DNA from: Siphlonurus alternatus
Lineage: Eukaryota > Arthropoda > Insecta > Ephemeroptera > Siphlonuridae
Length of the DNA: 64,000 nt
NCBI GenBank assembly: GCA_949825025.1
Contig: OX463782.1
Coordinates: forward strand, 32,831,351-32,895,350
Reading direction: 5' to 3'
The translations under genes and the position numbers were made by a program. Below the pieces are notes generated by a model that worked only from the letters and a program-made list of their open reading frames with translations, ran no database searches and had not been told where the DNA came from. Positions 23,784-50,070 of this stretch are shown piece by piece (position 1 is the first letter of the stretch; each line of letters begins with the position of its first letter).

Positions 23784-26233
23784 TTTTACGCATACAACAA
23801 AATAGAGCTTAACTTGAAGCATAATAAAGGTTTTAATCGACCGAAAAAATCAATTTAATATAAATTAAGAATACTTTTGTAAGCTCTTGCACGTCTAATT
23901 AAAGAGAAATTATATCATATATTTTAATATTTGACATAATAAATTATTTTCAACATGAAAATTTCCTTGTTATTATAAATTTGTTATTAATAAGAGATGT
24001 AATAAACAGTTTAAACGAATTTTCATAAATAATAGACTACTTCATATAAAACTATAAAACACATTGATATTTGTGTATGACTTACCCTATAATTATGAGG
24101 TAGTTTATACGTAACATAATTTATTATACACGATCTATACAGTAACACTGCATGATGTATATTTTGATAATGACGTGAATATGTTTGTGACCTTTCCTCG
24201 CTTTAATAATTAAAACGTATATTTCGTCAAATTACGTGAGAATCCGCAATGTTTTCCCGCATTCAACATAAGCCACTCCAATATTCTAGCGTGATGTCAC
24301 GCACATGAGATAGGTACGTTAATTTGTAACACGTGAAGTTGTACAAACGAATTTACCTTTTTAACCCTTATATATTATATTAATGTAATATGTAAAATGA
24401 GTCTTGTATTTTAAATATATAAAATAATTTCATTAAAGCCGAGATCAAATGTCTATTTTAAATAAGGATAGGCAAGTTCAGAAACAATAGAGTTGTTTAC
24501 TGTTTACTTGAAATTCGGTAGGGGAGGTACAATGCAGGTACACTATCGTGGGAGGGGAATGTGATGGTGTTCTAAAACTGTTAAAGAACATAGGAGCAAT
24601 GACCAAAATTTTTAAAAAAATACTTTTAATTAATACTTTTTGGTGGTATGATTTTTTTTCTATTATGATACCTATAGTGTACTGTGGTGTAGTCTGAAGC
24701 TGTTTTTACAAATTATTAATTTACATTTTGTGTTTATATGCTAGTGCATTTTGGCCCACCTCAGCGCAATTTACTCTATACACATGAGTGGGTTACATGA
24801 TATGCAGCAGGGAAAGTTGTTATTTCAACTTCCAATAACTCCGTTTTGGTACGACATAAATTTCCTATTGAAACTAAAATTATCAAGGGAGGGGGGGGGA
24901 AGGGGTCGAGAAGACCCGTAAATCTTTTAAAGCGGAAAAAAGTATGAAATACTGCCCTAAAAATATTAAAATATTTGTAATCCATAGACAACGATTAATT
25001 TTTCCCCGCAAAAAAAGGTAATAATAAAAACTTGATTTTTTAAACATGTGATTTAAATTGCTGGTCGTTTCTATATACCCCCCCCCCTTCCCCCTTGGTG
25101 TAATGTGTGACAAAAAAACTGCCTTGGGAATGCTAGGGTTAACCTCGGAGCATGCTGGAGACTTCATCTTTGCCTCAGTGCACATTTCTTTCAAAATTAA
25201 AGACAAAACTTTCAGACATTTCAAGTAATATATTTTAAATATTTAAATGACTATAAAATAATTACATTTAATTTCAAGTTTCTCATGCAGAGCAAACAAG
25301 TTGTTAGTTTTTTATTGTTTTTATAGAAGAAGTGTTTTATATATTTATATAATGTTAAACCAACAACTCTTTCTTTTAATTGCATATATATGCAGTAACG
25401 AGTTTTCTCCCGGGCTCACTTTTTACGAGCCACCACCATCTTAACGTAAACTCATCTGCATGTTTTGCTGTGTCTATCTCCCAGGCACGAGGATGAAAAC
25501 TTGCGCACGCCTCCCCACTTCTTAACACTCTATAACAACATCAAGATAAAATTTTACTCGAATTTTAAAAGAACCTGAGACGTTCGTTTTTATGCATATA
25601 AAAAAAAGTCATTATAGTTATCTATATTATATTACATTTTTAATAGAAATTATAAAAAATATACAAGTTGAAAATAAATTTAATGATAAAAAACATATTA
25701 AAAGCTGTGCTATCTAAAAATGTAGGTAGTATGTTAAACGATTTTTTTTTTTTTTTTTTTTTTAGTTTGTATGCATCCTTATTTGATGTGGGGCTATATA
25801 TAGACATAAATATAATAAAATTAAATAATGTATTTTGCAAATTTAAATAAAAAATGCTTCTCATATTAAATTAAAAAAGCATACGTTGTAATCTGCACTT
25901 GAAAAATGATTCGTTTTAAGATACCAATCAAATTATAAAAATTTAATATCAACTATCTCATGGTATATTTTATTTCTATATATTCAATTTATAACATTTT
26001 ATAATTTATTTAATGCATATACCTTCATCATATATTTAAAATGTTTTATATACCTGTATCTACTATAAAAATATAAATATGACATGAAAAATAAAACATT
26101 ATTCTGAAAGTACACCATTGGGAATATTTCGGTAGAATATGCTAGGGGGGTTATTTCATTTATTGAAAAGAAAAGACCTTAGTGACTATTTCGTTACTTA
26201 TCCTGCATACTAATCAGATACACTGGAGATAGG
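23784..26233. other. AT-rich noncoding DNA
   Basis: No gene is supported. It contains short poly-C/poly-G tracts (24890, 25079), a GC-richer patch at 25390-25520 and a T-tract at 25742-25763. Confidence 0.6.
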
Positions 26234-26240
26234 TGAGAGA

Positions 26241-26318
<78 letters not shown>
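26234..26318. repeat. (GA)n microsatellite
   Basis: About 42 GA dinucleotides, with one GGGA interruption near the start. The Arg-Glu repeat frame through it is an artefact. The following 180 bp are GC-richer but carry no recognisable coding signal. Confidence 0.97.
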
Positions 26319-26320
<2 letters not shown>

Positions 26321-26429
26321 TGCTGGCACATGTGGCGATCGATGGAGGCACGCTACCCCGAGCCAGGCACAGTCTTCATTTATCAGCTACAACTGTAGAG
26401 GCCACGAACCTACCAGACCAGACGGTCTA

Positions 26430-38727
<12,298 letters not shown>

Positions 38728-38893
38728 GGGGGACATTCACAAAGCACTTTAACCCACACTTTAGCCCCGATTTTTAACCCTGGTGCTAAACATGGTACTA
38801 AACCAGGGGCTAACCATGTTAAGCTCATAGTTTAGCACCAGGGTTAAAAATCGGGGCTAAAGTGGGGGTTAAAGTGCTTTGTGAATGTCCCCC
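38728..38893. mobile_element. Palindromic MITE, relative of the Harbinger-like family
   Basis: A 166 bp near-perfect palindrome with ends GGGGGACATTCACAAAGCAC and its mirror; the interior has TTAACCC-type inverted blocks. The terminus resembles GGGTGCGATTCACAAAGCAG of the four-copy family, but the interior differs. No matching flanking trinucleotide is visible. Confidence 0.75.
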
Positions 38894-39330
38894 AATATAA
38901 ATTGTATTAAAGCATATTAAATTAAAATATAAATTAATTTAATATATATGCTGATGAAAACAATACTCAACGAGTTCTTTATAACAAATTGAAAACTAAA
39001 GAAAAATGTCTTAATTTTCACATTTTTATTAAAATTAACGATTTTGTACTGAAAAAAAAAACTGTGATTAAAATTTCATGCATAATAAATTAGATTTGAA
39101 ATGCACCATTATGAATTAAAAAACTTAAAAAGTAATTTTAACTATTTCAACACCTGTGTCTGAATCAAATAATCATTTTCTTAATATGTTCGAACTACAA
39201 AGTTTCAAACTTTTACATCCCTCAGACTTTTGAGTTACAAATTGTGAGCCAATCCGTATCGCTACCAGCCGACATTAAATTTATTCCTGTGCTATAACTG
39301 CATGATGTTCAAACTGTACCTGTATATATA

Positions 39331-39490
39331 GGGTGCGATTCACAAAGCAGTTAACCAGATTTCTAACCACGTTTAGCTTAACCATGTTTAACTAGGTGTT
39401 TTAACACGTATTAAAACAGGTATAGTTAAACGTGGTTAAGCTAAACGTGCATGGTTATAAACCTGGTTAACTGCTTCGTGAATCGCACCC
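39331..39490. mobile_element. Harbinger-like MITE, copy 2
   Basis: A 160 bp copy with GGGTGCGATTCACAAAGCAG at the left and its mirror at the right; flanked by ATA on both sides (39328-39330 and 39491-39493). Confidence 0.82.
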
Positions 39491-39632
39491 ATAATGTACA
39501 AAAATTTGTATCAATATTTCAAGTACTCAAAATTAATAAATTTTATTCAACAATAAAATTAAGACCCGCAATAACAATATGTACCTTTTAAATTGGTTAC
39601 CGTAAATTAACACTTATTAAAGCAACAATAAT

Positions 39633-39786
39633 GGGCGCGATTCACAAAGCAGTTAGCCAGGTTTCTAACGACGATTAGCTTAACCACGTTTAACTAAGGT
39701 GTTTTAACACGTAAAACAGGTATACTTAGACGTGGTTAAGCTAAACGTGGTTAGAAATCTGGTTAACTGCTTCGTGAATCGCACCC
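39633..39786. mobile_element. Harbinger-like MITE, copy 3
   Basis: A 154 bp copy only 142 bp downstream of copy 2, flanked by AAT on both sides (39630-39632 and 39787-39789), so the two are independent insertions. Confidence 0.82.
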
Positions 39787-39789
39787 AAT

Positions 39790-42700
39790 AATTTATACTT
39801 AATTTACAAATTCATTATTAAGTCGTTTATGAAAATAAGATACATATTTTTTGTTTTGTGTATGCGGCATTAATATTAATAAAATAATTGTATATAATGT
39901 TAAATCGATATTAATTAAAGTAAAGCAGAGTGAATGAGGTCTTTGCCAGAGTTAAATTGTCACTGAGTGTATGAATAACTTTTACACTTTGGCACACAGC
40001 CAGACCAACTGTCTCGAATTTGTGATTTAATTAAATAGGAAGTAGTTTTTACCTCATCATCTTACGTGGCATGATGTAGTTTTACGTAGAATTGTGATTT
40101 TTTTTTAACATTTATTCAATAAAAATTAATTAAAAACGCAAAAATATGGCTATTTTTTGGACAAAATTATGAAAGTATATAAAAGTTTAAGGTACAATAT
40201 TTTAGTATAAAGTATTATTTGAATACAGTATTTATAATGTTATCTCACTTTAAAATAGTTTGAAAGCAAATTACATTATTATTGATTTTATTATTTCACG
40301 ACTTTATTATTTTATGGAAGGTAAAATATCTTAATGAATCATGTCTACAACTTTATATATATGCTTTAAAAAAAATGTAGTAAAAAATTATTATAATTGG
40401 GTAACTTTTGAAACCTTTGATCTTTTAAAAAAAATTTATGCAGATGAATTTATACTGACATTGATACAATATTATATCTTTGTATAAAAAATATGTGAAT
40501 ATAAAATTAAACTGAAAACAGTTTACAATGCCAAAAAAATAAGTCACTTTGAACTATCAGTATATCCATAAAGTACTGTAAAAGTACCCATAATTTGCAA
40601 AGCCTTTTATGTTCTTCCGTTCATGCTTTCAGATTATTCAAATTGTTGACGGTAACAGTTAGGGGTTTGTTGACAAATTGTTGACGGTGACAGGGGTTTG
40701 TTGACGTTTAATTTGTAGCCGACGAGTCAGACAAAAATTCTGCTGGCCGGCTCAGCGTCGTCTATTTCTGAGGCCAATGATTGCTGGTAATCACGTCGAG
40801 GCACTGTTGTTTTTAGAACGGACTGACACAAAATTTAGGTAAACACCACCATTCTTACGAGACGACTGAAATCCCAATCAACATAAAACTCAAATTTATC
40901 AAAAAAACCTTTCAAAATAAACTTATCTAGGGAAATTACTGTAACCTCCTCCTCTTGGAAAATTTTCCTTTCCACAAGAAATGAAAATGCTACAATTTAT
41001 TGTATTGTTCAAGCTTGCTTCCATTTATTCCCTTCTCTTAGCGAGTAAAATTTTCCAGGACAAAAAGTAAAAAAAAAACAAAAACAAAAAAAAAAAAAAA
41101 ACAAGGATCATGATTTCCAAATTTCTATAATTGACAGTGTATTTTCTTCATCTTTTCAATGACAAAAGATACAATGAATACTGAATATATATTATTTATA
41201 TTGCAATATTTAAATATTTTACAAACTCTATCTTTAGCTGTCAAAAAAATGAATACATACTAGATATAGTAGTGATAAATTTAATTTACAAAAAAGTTCT
41301 AAATATATTCTTTGAATTAAAAATAATCTGAAGTCAAATTGTAAACTAAGACAATCAGTCAATTTTATTTTTATTTAGTATATTTTCTGCATAGCATAAC
41401 AATTGGCAGATGATACTATAAATTGTTGTCGATTGTGGTTCAAATCCAAACAGTTTGTCAAAAATAATAAATTAACTCTGATATCGATTGAATGATCAGA
41501 CTATATTCAAAATTTATCACGAAACTTAATATTTAATATATTACCTTCCCATCTAATTTCTCTCATTTTATTGTTTCAAATTGAAATAAATCTGATCAAT
41601 ATTCTAATAATAAGAAATAATATTATTAGTTATTAACATTAAAGATAGAGTAGAGGCAATTTCAAGGACAATTATACATATATAGTGAGCACATTCAAGT
41701 TTATATTGCACATTAAAATCCTTGACCTATGAAAAGATATTTGATTTGGCTTAAAGTTTGCTAATCCCCTCCAAGAGACAATATTTTTGTTAAAGTTTTA
41801 TAAAAAAAGGTAAAGAACAATTTAATTTTGCTCTATCGAAAGGTCACAAAGCGCCGAGAGAGAATAAGAGAAAATGTGATATATAAAGTCTAGCTTTGCT
41901 AACTATACTCTGGCCAAATGCCATGATGTATACTAAAACTAGATACTACAATACGTTATCTAATAGGGATTTTAACCTAAATTGGTTTAATGTTGGCTGT
42001 TCGCCACTATAATAAAACCAAGCAGTGTCGCGGACGTTACGAATTATAAAGGTCAAAGTCATATCAAGTATTACGTACTTCTATTACTGTTGCTGCTGCC
42101 ACGTACTACAAAATAATAGCACCAGAGAGTTTGTACTTTCGTTGTTACTCAGCTTGAACGCAAATTGCAAGCCTTTGTGATTAACTTTTTATTACCACGT
42201 TGGCTTCATATATGTTTTTATAAAGAGAATTCAAAGATAAAGAAAACCACAATTATAAACATTAAATTGCAAATATATGCAAACAATTAATTTAGAATTT
42301 TCATTAAGACGTAATTTGTTTTTATAATTAAATTCATGTGAAATTTGTTTTCTTTTAAATTAATATACAGTATACAGTAATAATTTTTATACATTTTTTT
42401 TTATTGGAGCCAAGGTAAATTATTGGCCCTCATAAAATTAAAATAAATATAAATGTGTGATCTCAATATAATATGATGTAGTAAAATGATTATAATATGC
42501 AATTGGGAAAAAATAATTCATAAAATATATTAATTTTATTATACTATATTTATAATTATATAAATCGTTACCTGGCTTTGGGAGAAAATGGGCTTATTTC
42601 CAATTTCAAGTTCAGTTTCTTAACTTCTTTTCGTAAATATAACGACTTAATGCCTGAATAACGTGTGTTTTTTTCTATAGCCAGGGCTTCAAATCTAAAT

Positions 42701-42844
42701 TTTTTTCACCATTAAATTTAATATAAACATTTCTAATTTTAACCCGTGATAATAAAAAGTTCAGTGACTTAAAATACATATACACGTAAACATTTTTATC
42801 TCAAGAGCACGTCATTGTGCACATAGATTTAAATGTAATATGTA

Positions 42845-42848
<4 letters not shown>
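39790..42848. other. AT-rich noncoding DNA
   Basis: No gene is supported. A short direct duplication of a TTGTTGACGGT(A/G)ACAG-type unit occurs at about 40640-40706, next to a GC-richer patch to 40830. Confidence 0.55.

Positions 42849-42908
<60 letters not shown>
42849..42908. repeat. (AT)n microsatellite
   Basis: About 30 AT dinucleotides. Confidence 0.95.
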
Positions 42909-42912
<4 letters not shown>

Positions 42913-43129
42913 CATATATAATATATTTATTTATATTATAGGGTTGTAAGAATGAATTTGCCTAAACCTCGCCGCAATAAAGTAAATTCCTATTCTATTA
43001 TATATAAAAAGTTTCATTACTTTGGTAATTCACTCAATATTCTATTTTACATGCTCTTCAAACGTTCTAAATTAATTGCTTGTGAGTTATTCCAAGCTCA
43101 CTTTCCCTTGACTCGTATTTAAGCTTTCT

Positions 43130-43467
43130 GACATTGGACAACCTACATGAAATTTTTTTATTGCAGAAATGAATAGAGGGTACCAAATTATGCTACTCTG
43201 AATTTTTTCAGATTTATTTGAGATCCAGAATTATTTTTAAATAAGTAAGTGCGGCCATGCCCCCTGGAGGCGTCTAGGTAATATCCTTTTTATGAAAGAT
43301 CCAAGGGGGGGGGAGGCAACATAACTTACAAGATTTTCAATAATTATTTAAAAATACTTCTGGGACTAAAAAAAAAAATTTTTTTGGAAAAAATCACAGA
43401 GTATCATAATTTGGTACCCTCTATTCATTTCTGCAATAAAAAAATTTCATGCAGGTTGTCCAATGTC
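43130..43467. mobile_element. Fold-back MITE, second copy of the 10.3 kb family
   Basis: Termini GACATTGGACAACCTACATG and its mirror. Inside, TTATTGCAGAAATGAATAGA and following bases match the element at 10267-10590. The outer ends differ from that copy, so the family may have two subtypes or one copy may be nested in another element. Confidence 0.75.
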
Positions 43468-46171
43468 TGAGTGTCTGGTCTGAGAGTTGCATTAAAAATT
43501 AGTACAGTTGGTAGCACTGTATTATTTATAACAAAGAATAACATTGTCACACTGTCACTGTATTTTTTGAACCGAAGGAATAAAATATACCTAATTTATT
43601 ATACCAAATGTAACAAAAAACATAGTTAATAAACGTGAACTACATTAATTATTGGGATGAAATAGAAAATGACTACATTAAAAAGTGATTGATTGTTAAA
43701 GAATAACAAAGTCATCAAGTAATAGCTGCAGAGTAAATAAACTTAAGAAGTAAATATTTACTTTAAATGTCTTCCAAACACTCAACCAGTTGGAGTATAT
43801 ATTATTACAGTAAAATTTATATGATATTCCCTCCAAAAGTAGCCGTAAGTGTAAGGTTCGCGTTCCTATTCGTATTTCAGCATTGCAATTTCACGCATAT
43901 ATATTTTAGTAATTTTATTGCAAATCCCTCTGCTAAATTTCAAATCTTAATTAAAACATAATAGTAACACTTCCGGCTACTTCCGGAGGGAATTTCAAAT
44001 CAATATGACTGTATGCACTACATTATCAAGAAGATGCATAGCTGTTGGTATTGATCTATTAATTGAAAACGTCATTGCGACTAAATATCATACATACTTA
44101 ATAAAATGTATCAACGTTAAGTTTTGGACGATTCCTAAATATTCATAATCTTACTATTTGTTTAAAAAAATAATATTAAATAAATAAAACACGATTCTCT
44201 CTAGATTTTAAGCTGCCTTTGTAGCATGACTCAAATAATGACATGGCACGAATGTACATAATAATATGAAAATTAGAATATACACAAAATACATTTTGCT
44301 ATAATGGTAACAATAATGATTTAAATACGTATCTATATAAGATAATATAAGCCCTGCATGCGTATAAAAAGAGTACTAAAATAAAAACATGCATATTTAA
44401 TATAAATTTTATAAAATAAAATATTATAATCTTGACCCTCTTAAAATAAATTAATAATATATATATATATATATATATGTAATAAAGAATTTTGTTGCTT
44501 TGTTCTGCCTCTGCAATGCAGTCTTATACAAAACCATAATTTTGTATTGATTTTGAAATTTATTTTATCTGGCGTACATGAAAATTATAATATACATCAG
44601 CCCATATGCACAGTAAAGCCTTTGCTTCTAGTGGGTGATACGGAAAAGTTTTTTCTGAGGAGGAATATAAAAAGTTTGAGTAATCCGTTCAATAAATATA
44701 AAATAATTCTCGGAAGTTACAATTCTGAGAGAACTATGAAAATTTTAAAACTTTTCAGAAAATTCAAAGCTTGTAATACAAAACCCTTGTTACAAATTTA
44801 AATCTTTAAAATATGAATAAAAAACACATTTCCTGCACTTCCTGGACTTATGTTATATTTATTGAAGTGTAGTAGCTTATGTTATATAAGGCAGCTGGCA
44901 CGACATCGATCACTGTAAGCGAGGCTGCTGCTGCTAATAAAACCCCCCACCCAGAAAGACGAAAGGTTTTACCCGAGGGATCCGTTTTCTTGATCCAAAA
45001 ATGTACACAAAAACAGACAAGAAGAGAGACCTGTTGAGATCATATCTTTTAGTTTCTTCGCACTTAAACATCAGTGTTAAAATCTTATGACATTAAATTA
45101 GATAAAATCTTTATGTCCAATCAAATAGTAAGGACATGTAGAACAATTCTATTTTTACAACTTGGAAAAGCTATTTTTTTTTTTTTTTTTTTTTTTCGTT
45201 TTAGAAATGAAACTGAAATTAGCTTATTTAACACTGCACTGTCGTTGCATGCGTAAATAAAGAAGATATTGCCTGTGTCCCTGTGATAACAGAATAGATG
45301 CCCTGGCTCGATTATTGAAAAGATTCTTAATAACTGTAAAATGTAATTTATTTTAATTTAATTCAATTTACATATCAAATAGAACGTTCTGACTTTTTTT
45401 CTTTTATTATGTCTGCGCGTTCATGCACAATCAATCCTGAATAATAAAATACAAAGAATTTGGTATTATAGATTTTAGCATAGAAATTTTAGGACCAAAT
45501 TTGGATATAAAATTCTATTAATATAAATCTATATTACTAAAATTTTCTTTGTGAGTAGTCCCTTATTATTTCTAAGTGAAATTTGTGTATCTTTTCAATC
45601 AGGTTTTATTATAATTATATACTGCATACCTATTTTTGTGAACCGAATGTTTTGTCAATTTAATTACCTTCATTACTTCCAAAAATATGAATCGACTATA
45701 ATTGTCAGTAAAAAGTTTAAGAACGTATTTTTTTTTTATATTATTACTTACAGTTCAAAAACCACAAACAAATTCTTCGATAATATCGTAAAGAAATTAA
45801 ATGACTCGCCATACTTTCAATAACAATTTATCGATGTATAAAATGAGTGAATTTTTATTCCCTGACAAAATTTAAATGTCTTTTTCTTGAGATGTAAAAT
45901 AATAGCGCTTGAGTGAAGTTTGACGATCAGTACACTGCTTTGTTACAACTTTGATCCAGTTTCTAATAAGAACAAATTCCCTATAAAGAGTATTAAGAAA
46001 ACCTATTTTGTCTTGATTAATATCCTCGTTCGATATATTGGCAACTCCCTTGGGATTTATGCCAAAGGGGGGAAATTTATTACCAATCTCTCGCACATTA
46101 AGTTGTTAAAATTAAGCGCATGTGACCTTTATTATACATAACGGTTATCATGAATAAGTTCCTTATGAGTT
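43468..46171. other. AT-rich noncoding DNA
   Basis: No gene is supported. It holds a short AT repeat at 44458-44478, a T-tract at 45174-45196 and a small GC-richer patch near 44890-44990. Confidence 0.55.
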
Positions 46172-46174
46172 ATT

Positions 46175-46327
46175 GGGGGCGATTCGCGAAAGAGTTATCC
46201 AGGTTTTTATCCGCGTTTAGCTTAACCACGTTTAGCAAGGTGATTTAACACGTAAAACAGGTATAGTTTAAACGTGGTTAAGCTAAACGTGGTTAAAACC
46301 TGGCTAACTGCTTCGTGAATCGCGCCC
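46175..46327. mobile_element. Harbinger-like MITE, copy 4
   Basis: A 153 bp copy with ends GGGGGCGATTCGCGAAAG and the mirror of GGGCGCGATTCACGAAG; flanked by ATT on both sides (46172-46174 and 46328-46330). Confidence 0.82.
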
Positions 46328-46640
46328 ATTAAATCGATCTTAAGAGCATGAATAAGAGCGACGTCGCTCCATATTAACATAATAATAATGAGCTGAGCCA
46401 GTATTGACATTACCAGTTACCTGGACACTGTTTTCCCTTTAAGATATCATGCCGAATTTTGAATATTTCTAGTGCTTAGTTGTAATATAGTAAAAATCTG
46501 AAATTTTGCGAAGTGACATATATGTACCATAACCATATTTATATAGAAGAATTCCTTTAAATTCATCAGCACACCCCTTTCGCTAATGGCACAAATTAAT
46601 GGATTTAAGCGATTCACTAATTAAGGAGCTATTTTAGATG

Positions 46641-46720
46641 CGTTTTTTTTTTAAGAAGTGTTTTAATATCAGGTATATTAATAATAAAGTAGAGTGATGC
46701 TTCTTAAAAAAAACGCCTCT
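46641..46720. repeat. Short inverted repeat
   Basis: GCGTTTTTTTTTTAAGAAG is mirrored by CTTCTTAAAAAAAACGC about 45 bp on. Probably a small or truncated fold-back. Confidence 0.5.
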
Positions 46721-46835
46721 TTAACGCTTCGACGAGGTCTAATTTATTAATTAAAGTTGAGGCAAAAATGAAAGTAAAAAAACGCAAGTAACACAACAAC
46801 TGTAATAACTAATATGTATATCGACCCTTTTTTCG

Positions 46836-46976
46836 GAATAATGAGCTATCTGCTATTTCAGGTAAGCGTGAGTTGTAAATAGGTATATCATAAAGATTAT
46901 TATTGCGCTCATCTGAAATAGCAGATAGCTCATTATTATAACAAGAACTTGGTAAGGCAGATAGCTCATTATTCCG
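46836..46976. repeat. Element with three copies of a 20-bp motif
   Basis: CGGAATAATGAGCTATCTGC at the left end is mirrored at the right end. A third copy in the mirrored orientation, with its CTGAAATAGCAG extension, lies internally at about 46912-46937 and also pairs with the left end. Two alternative hairpins are therefore possible. Confidence 0.6.
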
Positions 46977-47439
46977 GGCAAGGGATGATGTATTATAACA
47001 ATATAATGTCATAGCAGGTTATTGTGAAAATTTTCAATACATTATACAAGCCTCCTCTGTTAGCAGCACGCACATGGTATATTCCCTTCAATGATTCAAA
47101 ACGAAGCCACACCAGGAATATGAAATTTGTGTAACATCATCATTTGAAAACATGACGTATTTTATGGATTATTGCGAGTTGCGTGTCGTTGACTTTTGCA
47201 TGCGTGACATGTAAAAACTTCAACAACTTAAATTGTTATTGTTATATGGCGCATTGTTGATGCCGCATTTGTAAGAAAAACAAAAACTCAGTGTATCCAT
47301 GCAACTGAATAAAATATTACAACAAGTCACAGGTGTAGCAACAAATAATAAGCACAATACAGGACACAATCTATTGAGTGTACCTTCCGAGAAAATATAC
47401 TGCGAGTTTCAACCTCTTTATATAATAAAGATTAATAAA

Positions 47440-48205
47440 GATTAAAAACTTTAATATTTATACACAATATTGAACAAAACAATTTTAAAACAAGTTTCTC
47501 AGAATTTTTAATTAAAAACAATATGATCCACAATCATAATACAAGAAATTCAAATTGTTTTCATATTGTGTATCAAGGTAAATCTGGATCTAAAAAATCT
47601 ATTGGTGTTGGCGGTGCTATTCTTTACAATATGCTCCCAAGTGAAGTGAAAAATTTGGAGTCTCGCAGTGTTTTTAAGCGAGAATGTGTTAAATTTCTTA
47701 AAAATGTTTTTCCACACGAAAGAGGACAAATTTATATTATAATAATAGTTGTTCAAATTGTCTGATGAGGAATACTCCATTTTACATGGAGCCTGTATTT
47801 TCAGCTTGAGCATATATAATAATATTGTATTGTTAATAACTGTAGGCCGTATTATACAGTAGAATTTGAAAAAAATAAATAAATAAACAGCGCTATACAA
47901 GGTGATCGATACATATAATGTATTTATCTCAGTATGTGCATAGCTAATTAATTAATGAGTAATGGTTCCTTGCAAATTGCAGAAAGTGCAAGTTTTATAT
48001 TGTAGTAATTTCCAGGGTTCCTGTTCCAATACTGTATTTTAGTATGTAAGAATTTAAAATAATGTATTAATCTTCAATTTTACATTAATTTGTCATCAAT
48101 TCATTTAATATTAGTTAAAATGTAATTTTGTATGAATTGAATGTACTACAAATACTGATGTAATTATTAGCGAAAGCTATCAAATAAATTTCATTTCATT
48201 TCAAG
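47440..48205 (+). mobile_element. 3' end of a non-LTR retrotransposon (LINE)
   Basis: From about 47445 to 47765 a frame encodes the C-terminus typical of many LINE reverse transcriptases: HNTRN near the start (HNHNTRNSNCFHIV), then GAILYNMLPSEVKNL, then FKRECVKFLK, and a stop at 47765. The HNTRN...N-LP-E-K...FK--L--FL pattern is familiar from CR1/Jockey-like elements. A 3' UTR of about 430 bp follows and ends in AATAAATTTCATTTCATTTC, a simple-repeat tail. The 5' part is missing, as expected from truncated reverse transcription. Confidence 0.75.
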
Positions 48206-49234
48206 AAACTGTATCAAAATATACACAGTATATTATATTAGTAGCTTTTTAACAGCCAAAAGTGATCCTGCATGTTGTTTGAATATTTATGCAACCTTTG
48301 AAGCTAATTTGTAATGCAGTTTGCATACCTACAGGCGTTGTATGATAGCATAACTTAATTTACTAACTGCTTTCTTAATTTAATAATACAAACACGAATA
48401 TTATACAATTTATACTTAATTTCGTTAACAATATTAGACAATGTATCCATTAAAATAAAAATGTACGATCTGGCTATAATTTAACATAGCTTATAGATCT
48501 TACATTTTAAATCGAATGGAGTTTTAAATACAATTATTATTAATATAAGTAGAAAGCTGAAAAACAAAATATAACTATTCAAAATCTACTGCGTAATATT
48601 ACATCATAAAGGGGGTAAAAAAAAACAAAAACGTGAATGTGCTGCACTCAAACGATAAAGAACAAAAACCCACAGAATTTTAAACTCCATCATGATATAA
48701 TATTTCCTATATAACATATGCCAAAAAACGATAAATAAAAACATAATTTTAAAGTAATAAAAAAAACACATCAAAAGCTTATTTTTATGATTGTAAAATG
48801 TATATATAATAAGCTTTATATAATCATTAAAGATGTATGGTAATGATATGTTTGTGATTTTCTGGTTTCTTTGTTGACACATGTGGTAAAGTTGCGTGTT
48901 TTGAGGCATCAAGCGGGTAGGAGAAGACTTCAAAGCTGCTATTGATTCGACGTTGGAAGTTGGAAGTGCCATAATTATTCTTGAGAGAGACACGATCATC
49001 TTCAAAGCAAAGTAGTCATGCATCTCTGCATATTACGTCATGGAATGAACTCGAATGTTCTTGTTAATTATATAATGTAATTTTATTGAGGGGTTAATTT
49101 TAAGTCATTATGGATTTAAAATTTTGAATTTTAATTAAGATTTAAAACATTTTCATGTATAGAAAGATTTTTTTTTTTTAAATTTGATGTCATTGATTAT
49201 TATAATGGATTTGTCTTTATTACTCCAGAACGTT

Positions 49235-49235
<1 letters not shown>
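48206..49235. other. AT-rich noncoding DNA with one uncertain ORF
   Basis: A 139-codon minus-strand frame at 48604-49023 has an initial 60 residues of mixed composition (MHDYFALKMIVSLSRII...), then turns into Tyr/Phe-rich AT translation. No family is recognised, so it is not called as a gene. Confidence 0.4.

Positions 49236-49332
<97 letters not shown>
49236..49332. repeat. (CT)n microsatellite
   Basis: About 48 CT dinucleotides with a single TTT interruption near 49311. Confidence 0.97.
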
Positions 49333-49333
<1 letters not shown>

Positions 49334-49547
49334 AGCACGCGGGAGGTTTCTTCAGGCTGAGAGTCTATAATTGAATGGACATTACAAATAAAAAGAAGGA
49401 AGAATCAATAATACGTCACCGTCGAGGAAGAAATCAATTGAGGTAAAATCTTCAATCTCAAAATACTCTTATAAATTTATTTATAAAAATATCATGCTTT
49501 TTCAAGTGAGATTTAAAATTATATTGAAATTATTATTACTTCAAGAA

Positions 49548-50070
49548 TATTCTTTAAATTCTCTTAATGGGGTATTGAAAAAAAAAAGTTTCAAGTTTTT
49601 GTCAATATTTCAAAAGGTACGAGAATTTCATGAAGAACAAGCATTCTACGACAATTTCCTGATTTTATATGAATTTTTAAAACCTCTCAAAAATGACGTC
49701 ATAGCATTGAATCTTAAATGGGAAAATAGATCAGTTAACATTGCCAAATCACATACTTAATATTGAAATGTAACCAAAACCTCATTTGTAAGGTTTTTAG
49801 GTGCTAGAATCACGATAATGAAGGTTTTTCAAATTCCTACCTCAATAACTTTTCATTGTAACAATGTTAACTGATGCATTTTCCCATTTAAGATTCAATG
49901 GTATGACTTCATCAAAATAAGTTTTAAAAATTCATATAAAATCAGCAAATTGTCGTAGAGTGCTCTATATAATAGGGCTCGTTAATTCTTCATAGAATTC
50001 ATAGTACTTTTTAATAGTATTGCTAACTCAAATACCGGTCAGTACCCCATTCTCAACTCTTTAAAGAATA
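49548..50070. mobile_element. Fold-back element, diverged arms
   Basis: The ends TATTCTTTAAA and TTTAAAGAATA face each other. The arms match in inverted orientation through ATGGGGTA(T/C)TGA, the ACGACAATTT block and the ATCTTAAATGGGAAAAT block, meeting near 49810. TGACGTCA at 49694-49701 is in the left arm and is mutated in the right arm. Confidence 0.8.

Noticed and set aside
47523..47765. 80-codon ORF as a host gene
   Set aside because: Its HNTRN and LPSEVKN motifs and truncated context identify it as the C-terminus of a LINE reverse transcriptase.
48604..49023. 139-codon minus-strand ORF starting MHDYFALK
   Set aside because: The first third has acceptable codon use, but the rest is AT-driven low complexity and no splice or family evidence supports it.
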